A stretch of 64,000 nucleotides of DNA. Origin: Haliotis asinina (taxonomy: Eukaryota > Mollusca > Gastropoda > Lepetellida > Haliotidae). Shown piece after piece: positions 48,515-60,500 of this stretch. A program made the position numbers and the translations under genes. The notes beneath the pieces were generated by a model. That model ran no database searches and was not told the origin of the DNA. It was given only the letters and a program-made list of their open reading frames with translations. The stretch lies in contig NC_090283.1 in NCBI RefSeq assembly GCF_037392515.1, forward strand, positions 30,520,249 through 30,584,248, read 5' to 3'. Each line of letters begins with the position of its first letter. Positions within the stretch are counted from its first letter, which is position 1.

Positions 48515-51500
48515 CTAAAAACATACAATGTTCCGGTTGGCGCCTGTATAATATGATGAACATTAGTCAACTTTACCGCATATATGTAACATTCACTCCA
48601 AGCTGTACAGATAAAACCTTTTATACATTTATAACCTTTTATAACTGTGACAACTGAATGTTAATTACAGACAACTTGCATTCTGTACACGATTTAGTGC
48701 CGAGCTGTTGGTTACCTTGTTTGCGTTAATATTTCTTTCCAAACCTGGTTTGCATGAACATTTACATGAATATTTGAATTTATGTGACACGGGTGAGCTC
48801 ACCTCATCATTGCACAGGCAGTGGAGGAAAAAAATCAGCAAACCCTGAAACGAAACATCCATTCCATACCTTATACACTTCGACTATACCAAACCCAAAC
48901 TAATAATAACTAATAATAACTCTCACTTGAACGCATTGTATCCCATTTGGGTAGACCGATGCTCATGCTGTTTATCACTGGATTGTTTGTCCCAGGCTCG
49001 ATTATTTACAGATTATCGCCATATGGCTGGAATATAGATGGGTGTAGCAAAACTAAACTCATTCAGCCAAGTGTATAATGCAAGGTCTTGTTTGGATATG
49101 CGAGCGCCTGTGTTTGCCTGTTACCGTTGTAATGAAAACTCCTTGTATATGCGGATGAGCTTACAGCTAAATATAAAAGCAAACATTAATATTTATCCTG
49201 GGGAACGAGACAACAGTCAACAAAAAGTGTATACAGTGTTAGTTTGTGTCTAATGGCCGCGGTGAGCATTACTCAATCTATTGCAGGCCAGATAATGCTT
49301 ATGAGTGAATCTAGTCCTACGCCGCACTGGGCAACATTTCAGCTATATTGTGGCGATCAGTAAATTATCGAATCTGGACCAGACAATCCAGTTATCAACA
49401 GCATGAGCATGCTGATGTCTGATGAATGATTAATTATCTCGAAACTGGGGTAAGTGCACAAAACATAAATAAGACACATGGACCTTAAACCTCTGTACCC
49501 AACAGAATCTCAAATCTGACGGTTTTTTGTTTGTTTGTTTGGGTTTTTTTTGTTTTTTTATCGATCATGGGAAAGAGCTCTTTAAGAAACGCATCATGTA
49601 ACGCCTCATACTTTTACCTTGCCAAATGAACACTTAAACCGCAGACTTTTATTCGATTTATTTTTTGCATTAGAAGGAGGTACATGCACATGAAACACCG
49701 AGAACAAGTAGGATTGATCTAAGCTGAGACTCTTCACGAACCGCACTTGCATTTGTTTCACTGTTCCAACTACTTCGCTCACCCCCCGGTAATGCAAACT
49801 AAAACTTACGATTTGATTCTATGAGCGTTTGTTTAACAAAATTCTGAGACTTGAATTTTCAACTGGCAAGGTAAGATTATGAGGATTCGCAATCTTAATC
49901 TCACTCTTTTTGTTTACTTTTTGCTTAATGTGAAAATTGTCGTCGCGTTTTCACTACAAACAGACTATAGGCTCGGGTTTGATTGTGCGCACCTGCAGAG
50001 AGTTGCCGATGACGAACAGATAGTGGAAGATGGTGCTGTAGGGGACGACGATGCTGATCAGCCACGTAACCCCCAGCAGTGGCAGCAGCATAGACATGGC
50101 TCTCAGGCTGGCTCTGGGGAGGCAAAGGAGACGGGCGTTACCGCTTTGGAACTGTTATGACGTTGCCGCCTTAGAACTGTTACGGCGTTGTGGACATGGC
50201 GTCACAAGTTATGACGTTATAACAAAAATGGTTTAATTGCCTACCAAGAAGTGTACTCCCCATACCTGATGCGAGCAGCCTCTGACTTCTGTGAGTTGGC
50301 CTTGAGGGTTAGGAACACCTTGATGACCAGCCCAAGGATGATCAAGTTGAACTACGACACCAGACGCATATATTACTGACAGGTAAACATAATGGCAGCG
50401 TTATCACGCTACCTCTGGTTTGTGTTTTGCTAGGAATGGCATATGCTGACATATAGTTTAAAAAGTAGCGAATATTGTAAAAGAATAAACGATTAATGTT
50501 TCTGGAAGGGAGAACATGAGGTATTTGTCACGTGGCATCAACATCTGAGCCTTTTGCATGCATTATCCATTTTGTCTGATCCATCTGATACTAACATGTT
50601 GTGTTAAAACCTGACACCAAAGATGCTGCACTGCACTGTTTCAAAATGTACACATGGAGCAAATTGTTGCAATACATCATATCCTTCATAGGATCGATAT
50701 GTTACCATAAGCCATAACAAAGCATTTATCCAAGCTTTAAATTAGCCTACAATCTGGATAATTGGTTGTAAATAATAGAATTGGAAATCTAACAAAAAAA
50801 ACTGTAATTCATTCAGAGAGGGAAACATGACCATAATTTAACTCATGTTCTAGTACGGATAACTCGCCAGATCAACAATCTTTGAGGAACTGTTAGTTGA
50901 GGAGGCTCAATATTTGCTTATCAACAACGAAATCAAATGACTCTGTAGTTAGCAAGTCGAAAGAATAGTTTATTGAAACGTTCTATCTACTCTATGACGG
51001 GTTTATGTATTCGCTGCATATGTAATCAATGTAGGATGCACCCGAAGGGTCAAAGTAATGATACAAAGAAACGTAATAGTAACATGAACCTAAGTGCCCA
51101 TGTAGGGGTTAACTGACATAGATGTGGCAATACTTTTTCCATGTGTATAGAAACACATACGTGGATTTCGGAAGTGTGGCAAGTAAATAGGTATGGCAGG
51201 GTTTTCAAAACACACATCCAGACCACACATACTTCTGTCCATGTCCACATATATGTCTCATGTGAATATGACTGATCCATCGTTAAATGTCTCATAACTG
51301 GCGTGTGACAAATGCATGAATGATTGTCATGGGCAGATGACAAATCGATTTAACAATACTCGTCAAGGGCAATGTCAGTTGTTACAATACTCGTCAGACC
51401 AAATTCAGTGGTACAATACACGTCCAGTGATCAAACTCAGTGGTACAATACTCGTCAGACCAAATTCAGTGGTACAATACTCGTCGTGATCAAACACAGT

Positions 51501-54500
51501 GGTACAATACTCGTCAGACCAAACTCAGTGGTACAATACTCGTCAGACCAAACTTAGTGGTTACAATACTCGTCAGACCAAACTCAGTGGTACAATATTC
51601 GTCAAGGGGTCAACCTCAGTGGTTACGATACTCAAGGGCAACCTCAGTGGTTTTATCACATCTCCAGTTTTCAAAACAAAGACGAACTGTGGCCCTCATG
51701 CCACGAATGGAGGCTACACGAAACAAAATCAAGTTCCAGGTCGGCTCCAGTCTGGTGCAGCAGTCTAGGTATTGAGTTGTGAAATCTACTTTGATGATAT
51801 TTTATTGTAAAATTACCCATCAAACATAAAACGCAAGTGTGTTTGTCAGTTCCTAGCTAGAATATGCGTATATGTCTGCACCGAGTCATACTACTAGTCA
51901 TGATACTTACGATGACGATGAGAAGCATGGGTGCCATGAAGGCCCAGATGAGTCCGTGTTCAGCCGACAGCCAACAGCTGATTGGTAATGAAGGGCTGGA
52001 TTAGTAGAAGTCATTAAGGTAGATCATTATGGATCTGGTCTGTATGGCGATGGTCACAGCACAACCACCATCGGCTTCAACATTTTAGGACATCAATCTT
52101 GTTTCAAAACCAACATGGGTCCCGATCCAAAAAGCGTTCGTAATTTTACGACATGTCGTAATAGTTTCCCATAGGCTTACCAATGTCGTAGTGCTACAAA
52201 CGCTGTGTTGGTCGGGATCCAGAACAATTAAATGTGAATTAGTTTTTCAGTTCTACATTACCGTGTGCCACCATAAAAAACACTTTAAAATACCACTGAC
52301 CACCTTAAATCACATACAAATCGGCAATCCCACTTCCTGCTGTAAAAGTTACATGACACACACAATGGAGAACATTTAGCATTCCACAACACAAATCCTT
52401 TGCACCGTAATCTAAAATCACTCACCTGTCTCCTGGGCCATCGCCGTAGTGAGGGAACTGTATGCCTACGGAGAGGATGACGATGATGACAGGGACGCCC
52501 CAACCGATGACTGCGTATTTGAGACGCATGTCACCGTAGTTGTGGTGACTCCGTAAACAGCTGAGGTAAAGGCAAAGTCCTTCAAGCATCATCCACGTAA
52601 AGCCAGCCATGAAGAAAAAGTGCATCAAGATCGCCACCACTTTGCACAGAACCTATAGTGTGATGGGAACAATGTAAAATTCCACGAGCAGATGAGATGC
52701 ACAACGAGGAGAGGTGTACTAATCATACCAGTTGCTTATTACGTAAATATGATTGACGTATCGGTGTAGCTACTAACACCGTTATCAAAGGCGTGATGTA
52801 CAATATTGAAGGCAAGGTAATATATACATAGTATGTTATTATCGTGGTTCCGTGTGGCCCAGGTCAGGTCACGAATCAGTTGAAGTTAAGCACCAACGAG
52901 CTCTGACAGCCCTTGGATGGGTGACCGTGTTTGTCAGCTTGATTCCTGAGAGTTTCTAGGACTTCAGTCCTGCCCCACAACGAAGCACATAACACATGTG
53001 GTCTCAATATAGGCAAGTGAATTTGTTCAAAATTGCCCCTGTTCACCCAGCAGAAAATGGGTACCCGATGGAATAAGTCATGTAACCACTAACTTGCTTG
53101 GGTTAAATCGGGATAATAGTAATCAGATTTGATTGGGCGCTTCGACCATGCATTGTGCATGGAGTAAAGCGCATGATAAATGGACTATTTATTAACAGGA
53201 ACTCGATTGTTGTTTTCAAAATAGTGAGGCTGATATACAAGGTTGGAGGATGCTTCCGAAAGAAGGCAGTTGTTACACAAACAGAAGAAGCTAAATGTCA
53301 CTCAAAGAAATTAGATGAGATGCAGTTTTGGTGTAATTTCGTATGATTCACGTTTGGTCTCTTTTAAATGTGGCTTACTCAGGACCACCGGATTTCCCTA
53401 TATGTAATCAGCGTCCTATGTTGAACCAACAGTTTGAAAGTCACGTGTTCATACTACCAGTAAATAAATAAGTATTCATGTGTTTGGGTAAAAACATGTA
53501 GTAAAGGTGAAACTGAAACATTCACTTTTATCTATGTACATGATACTCAGTGCTTACAATCCCACTCACCTGGCTCTTGTGAGCGTCACTTGAGGCAACA
53601 AAGACAATCTGAGCTAGCATGAGGGAGCCTGCCAGATTTGCATGGATCAAGATCCGCTCCCGATGCAGTAACCTGCATCACAGAAAGGTAGTTAGTTTTG
53701 AAGCATGCATTTGTACCTCTAATTATCAATCGGCCAATACCTAAGATTCAATGTATTTCAATAGCTATGATTCAGTCTGTTTCAGTACCTACGATTAATG
53801 TGTTTCAATATCTGTGATTCAATGTGCTTCAATATGTATGATTCAGTGTGTGTCAATATCTATGAGTGAGTGTGTTTCAAGATCTATGATTCAATGTGTT
53901 GAAATACGTACAATCGAGTGTGTTTCCATATCTATGATTCAGTATGTTTCAGTATGTATAATTCAGTGTGTTTCAACATCTATGATTCAATGTGTTGAAA
54001 TATGTATGATTCAGTGTGTTTCAATATCTATGATTCAATCGGTTTCAATACGTATGATTCAACCTGTCTCCATACCTATGATTCATTGTGTTTCAATATG
54101 TATGATTCCGTGTGTTTCAATATCGATGATTCAGGATGTTTTAATACCTATGATTCAATGACATTCAATATCTATGATTCTGTCTGTTTGAATACGTATG
54201 AATCAATCATTTTCAATACCTATGAGACAGGCTGTTTAATACCTATGATTCAGTGTGTTTTAATATCTATAATTCAATCAGTTTCAATACCTAAGAGTCA
54301 ATGTGTTTCAATAAACTATGAGTCAATCTGTTTCAATCCATGTGACGCAGTCTGTTTCAGAGTGCTCGCTTTTGTCGTGAAGCGACAGCAGATCATGCTG
54401 CCGATGTGAAAGAAGTATACAGTTACCTGAGATATGTGAAGCTGAACAGAGTCATGGCCAGTCCCAAGATTGACAAACCACAGCCAACAGCTGACAAGAT

Positions 54501-57500
54501 GTACAGCACTCGCTCATTGATATCAGACACCTAAATACATAGGTCAATATAATATGAGTCCGTATGACAGGATTATCTGCGGTTTTGTCATGAGATACAT
54601 TACATTGCTTTTTTGAACCATGAATGTCCAATGCCCATTTTCAATTGTTGATATTCTTTGGATTTAAATGTTTTAATTCTAATTAGATGACTGTTGAGCC
54701 CAGTTCGATTACGAGCCATATATCAAATAATCCAAGTATCATGGAAAGAATAACACTGAACTAACGTCATCATCGTTGTAGTACAGGACAAGAACGGCAA
54801 AGCTGGTGAGATGGTCGCAGGAGCAGGTCGTATGGGTTTTATTCTGATTCAGTAGATGACACCCGGTGTCTGCCCATTCAGCCTCGTTGGTATTCCAGAA
54901 GGCACAGATACGGGTTTTCTCTTCCTCGTCCTGACACACATAGACACAATGTCACAGAACAAAGCTGTAGAGCACACAGACAAACACTTGTTTCCCAAAC
55001 AATCTTATCGAGATATGTGAAGTGTTGTCAGTTTTGTTGACTCAAACTTTATACCCTGACTTTCGAATTTTTTTCATACATACGTAAACTTTGGACAACC
55101 TTTCTGTCAACTCGCGCCACTGTGAAGTTGATGGCGTTGGGTGTTTCTACTTTCACTTTGTGGGGATAGTGCGCATCCTGAACAGCCACAGAGAAGACCT
55201 GGCTGCCCAGCTTAGCCTTCCGGTACTTCCGGCTTCTCTTTGACATCTTCCGGTGCAAGTTCTTGTAAATAACGGTCGACACCCGCCCTGGTCAAAATCA
55301 GGGCACAAAAGAAATATACATAAGGACATAAGAGTTTGTTTATATTCTACACGTGTATATGGAAGGGGTGATCCAGATGTTAACTTCACTTACCATGGCC
55401 TGCAGTGAAGACGGAGGATGCTAGTTGTATATACTCGGTGTTGTGATTCTCATGGAGGTTCAGCTTGTCCTCACTGCCATTGAATGATACGATCCGGATA
55501 CCTGCGTATCACATCAAAGACACTTACTGGCTGGTACATATGTAATGAAAATTCCTTATTGACTGGTCCTCATCACATCAAAACCACTTACTCACTGGTA
55601 CGTATCTAATGAACAACACTAAGCCGGTGATAAGAATCTGATGAAAAGAGGAATTTTCCTGCATGAATGGGACCTCATGGGTACATTGATACCCTGAATA
55701 TAACCAAGTGTTTACACTAGACACAACTTACTGAAGCTGTCATACATCTCCTCCACTGATACCATCTCCGTCGCGAGCATCACATTCTCCATAGCTTCCA
55801 AGATCGCCTCAGGCTAAACAGAAAGTGGAAAGTTAGTGCCAGTGCATGGTTTAAGATCATAAATGGTTTAACTGAATATCCATACCCACCAACACATTTG
55901 TATGAACATCCTAAAAGACAACTGTATCAACATCTACATCCACCAACACATCCGTATGAACATCTACATCCACCAACACATTTGTATGACATCCACATCA
56001 ACAAAGACATCTGTATGACATCCACACCCACCTAAACATCTGTATGAATATCTACATTAACCAACATATTTGTATGAACATCTACACCCACCAAGACATG
56101 TGTATGAACATCCACATCCACCAATCAAACTGTAACGCAAATGGGTTGCGCAGCATAGAGAAAATTACCAGTTTTCTTATATTCGAGCGAAGGGAGCAAA
56201 GGTTGGCAAACTACTTTCGGTTCGAAAAATAGTTTTCATGTCAAAATAGAACGTCGCCATTATTAAAGGCATACACCCACTTCTTCACTCGGTTGTGCTC
56301 TCACATTTGCAACTCCATGTTGAACAATTACTTACGTAAAATATGTTTTATTCAACATTTAAAGCGCATCTTGTGGTATATCAGGCCGTTCTTCACCTCC
56401 ATTCCCCCTTCCAGCTTCCGGTTCAACGGAGTGAAGGAACAGGAGGGCATTATTCAATATGGAATACTTACAGTTACCTCCCTGCTTCATTCGCCCATTA
56501 CAGAATAAGTTTTTATATAAATGTTACGAAAATTCTAACAATAGCGACGACAGATAAGACAAATAAACTCCAACAGGTTCATGATAAAATTAAGCAATAT
56601 GGTATGTCTTCTTAATTTCTGCTTATTCTTGTTCCGTCACTCAGTTCAACCGGAAGCAGGCAAGGGTAATGAAGGCGAATAACGATCTGAATACCACGAG
56701 TGGCGCTGATAATGTTGAATAAAACATATTTCACGTGAGTAATTATTAAACATGGGGTAGGAAATCTGAGAGCACAACCAAATGAGGTAAAGGGAGTGTA
56801 CCTTTGATGGTGGCGATATTTCATTTTGACATAAAAAATATTTTTCGATCCGAAGCGAGGGAAATACGTTGATAACAGTTGCTCGCTTCGCTTGCATATA
56901 AGTAGACTTATCATATTCTCTGTGCTGCGCAACCCTATTTGCGCTACGGTTTGCCTGTCCAATAATACATCAGTATGACATCCACATCCTTCCACACATT
57001 TGTATGAACGTCCACATCCACCAACACATCTATATTACATCCACATCCACCAGCCGTCTGTATGAACATTTCATCCACCAACATATACGTATGACATCCT
57101 GATCCAGGTACACATCCACATCCACATCCACATTCTCATCCTCATCCAGGTACACATCCACATCCACATCCACATCCACATTCTCATCCACATCCAAGTA
57201 CACATCCACATCCACATCCACATCCAGGTACACATCCACATCCACATCCACATCCACATTCTCATCCACATCCAGGTACACATCCACATCCACATCCAGG
57301 TACACATCCTCATCCACATCCACATCCACATCCACATCCACATCCACATTCTCATCCACATCCAAGTACACATCCACATCCACATCCACATCCAGGTACA
57401 CATCCACATCCACATCCACATCCACATCCACATCCACATCCACATTCTCATCCACATCCAAGTACACATCCACATCCACATCCACATCCAGGTACACATC

Positions 57501-60500
57501 CACATCCACATCCACATCCACATTCTCATCCACATCCAGGTACACATCCACATCCACATCCAGGTACACATCCTCATCCACATCCACATCCACATCCACA
57601 TCCACATCCACATTCTCATCCACATCCAAGTACACATCCACATCCACATCCACATCCAGGTACACATCCACATCCACATCCACATCCACATTCTCATCCA
57701 CATCCAGGTACACATCCACATCCACATCCAGGTACACATCCACATCCACATCCACATTCTCATCCTCATCCAGGTACACATCCACATCCACATCCACATT
57801 CTCATCCTCATCCAGGTACACATCCACATCCACATCAACATCCAGGTACACATCCTCATCCACATCCACATCCACATTCTCATCCTCATCCAGGTACACA
57901 TCCACATCCACATCCACATTCTCATCCTCATCCAGGTACACATCCACATCCACATCAACATCCAGGTACACATCCACATCCACATCCACATCCAGGTACA
58001 CATCCACATCCACATCAACATCCAGGTACACATCCACATCCACATCCACATCCAGGTACACATCCACATCCACATTCTCATCCTCATCCAGGTACACATC
58101 CACATCCACATCAACATCCAGGTACACATCCACATTCTCATCCTCATCCAGGTACACATCCACATCAACATCAACATCCAGGTACACATCCACATCCACA
58201 TCCTCATCCAGGTACACATCCACACCCACATCCACATCCACATCCAGGTACACATCCTCATCCACATCCACATCCACATCCACATCCTCATCCTCATCCA
58301 GGTACACATCCACATCCACATCCACATTCTCATCCACATCCAGGTACACATCCACATCCACATCCACATCCACATCCAGGTACACATCCACATCCACATC
58401 CACAATAATCAAACATCAGCATCAACCAAATACACACTTGCATCCAGACCTATAAGCAAACAACAAGTCTTAACACTTTTCGTCGTCCTCGGTCAGTATT
58501 ATATAACACATCGACCGCATGCACCCTATCGTACACACGTGGTTGCCTGACCTGGTCATCCCGGGCCATGTCATCCTTGTCTCGCCCCTGGTCTGGATCC
58601 ATCATAGACATGACGGCAGACACGCTGGAGGCATACATCTTAACACAAGTCAAACACTGTACATTACAAACTATAGCATACTTATAAACCAGATAGCATA
58701 GGTGAACAAGTAATGGGACAGACTCTAATCAAGTCTACATTTTTAGGAATACATATTCAGATGAGGAGGTGGATTTTTCATCATCATCATACAATGTTAT
58801 TTATCCACGTCAAATTTTGAATTTCAGTGTTAAAAACTATTTTATCTTCAAGCTGGTGTACCTACAACTATGTCCAATCGCTGTGTACATACCAGAAAAG
58901 TATTTTTATCACACGTTTCCATTGCTGATAACTTGACTATTGCATCAGTCATTTTCCTGACATCAGTTTGGCTGGCTGTTTCGGTGTGAGAAACAACTCG
59001 ACTGAACTGTGTGACCAGGACCTTCACCTCGTCAGCAGACATGTTGGAGACTGACGAGGTGCCGATAGAAGTCAGCATTCCTTCCATCTCGTGGCGAGAA
59101 ATCTGCTGCAAACACGAATTTCATTTAGGGATTAAATGTACCTGACGCGCATAGGCGAATAAAGAAGGGGTTGGGGTGCAGGGGTGCAACCATTTTTAAT
59201 CAAGGCGGTATTTCAAAAATTCAGAAACATACATCACTGTATTAGTCTACAGCACCTGGGATTTTCCATATTGCTTGCCATCCGTGGTAGCCATGATTAC
59301 ATCAGTCGTAACCCCATGTGTTGTGTCCATGACAGGTGATGTTGACGTGGTGGTGGTGACGTGAGCGATCGTTGGGGTGTTCGCTTCATATAAGGGAGTG
59401 ATGAAGGTCTCCCCACAGCCTGTCCCTGGCATTGCTGTGACACACTCAGTCGTGGTTGGGGATACAGAACTTCTCGAAGTGGGGAGAGACACGCCCATAT
59501 CTGGTAACAGACACAGAGGAACAAGTACTGTACACAACTTTGATCTCACGGGTTCTTCAAATATTTGAGTAATTTGTATACAAGATAATCAAAAGTTCAA
59601 CTAATCATGTCAAGATGGTGAATCAAATGGTGCACATTTTGTGGAAGTTGCGGTGGCTGAGCGGGTCAGGGGACTGACTTGTTCTGGCAATTAGGTGCCT
59701 GATTCTGGTGGCGTGAGTTCTAATCCCAGCTGGAGCTCAACCAAGCAAGAGAACAAGAATCTGTACTTTACTAATCCCAGCGGGAACTCAACACAACAAG
59801 AGAACAGGAATCTGTGCTTTACAAATCCCAGCTGGAACCCAACCCAACAAGAGAACAAGAATCTGTACTTTACTAATCCCAACTGGATCTCAATCCAACA
59901 AGAGAACAAGAATCTGTACTTTACCAAGAAAGTTTAATCTGAAATGTAACACATGTTTCTTAAGTTACATTGAAGGTTTTCCCACCTGACCCATTTCCTT
60001 CGTTTATGACAAAGACACATACCAGAAGTTAACTGGTGCGGTAGTTCTCATATTTCACCTGTTTGATCTGAAGATATGCTCTTCAATGTTGTTCACTTGT
60101 ATATGCAGATACAATGACTGACTGAATATGGTTTTACGCCACTTTTCAACGATATTCCAGCAATATAACAGCGGTGAACACAAGAAATGGGCTCGTACCC
60201 ATGTGGGTAATCGAACCCGGCGTTACGAGCACACATTTAAACCACTAAGCTACCCCACTGGTCCTGTCTGCGGATACACATCCAGGTGGTGCATGGGCAA
60301 GACCAGGGATGCCCTCTCCACGAATCGCTGGAGTGACGTCTACCACTCTCTTTCACGTGCCTGTCAGAGGTGTTAAAGAGAATCACCTACCTCCACATAT
60401 ACGGAGTAGATCCAGGAGTGCAGAAATAAATACTTCTCTCCTCCCTATAACCCAGGAACAACACAAACAACAAGTATCTCCATATACGTGGATCAGGTTC

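Noticed and set aside
52880-52960. Functional 5S rRNA gene
   Set aside because: The 5' third is lost, several internal bases differ, no terminator T-run follows, and the tail is shared with another repeat.
53814-54409. 8-residue-repeat open frames on the plus strand
   Set aside because: They come from a 24-bp period in a GPCR intron, with no start context or splice support.
55049-55099. Extension of the GAIN exon to the GTATGT donor at 55083
   Set aside because: It shifts phase to 1 and makes the next exon lose the GPS motif; the 55100 end keeps a total of 800 codons.
57030-58412. Two 440-460 codon open frames on the minus strand
   Set aside because: They are forced by the stop-free hexamer array and lie inside an intron of the GPCR gene on the same strand.
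59691-59937. 80-codon frame of 17-residue repeats
   Set aside because: The 51-bp minisatellite happens to be a multiple of three; it is open on both strands and intronic.
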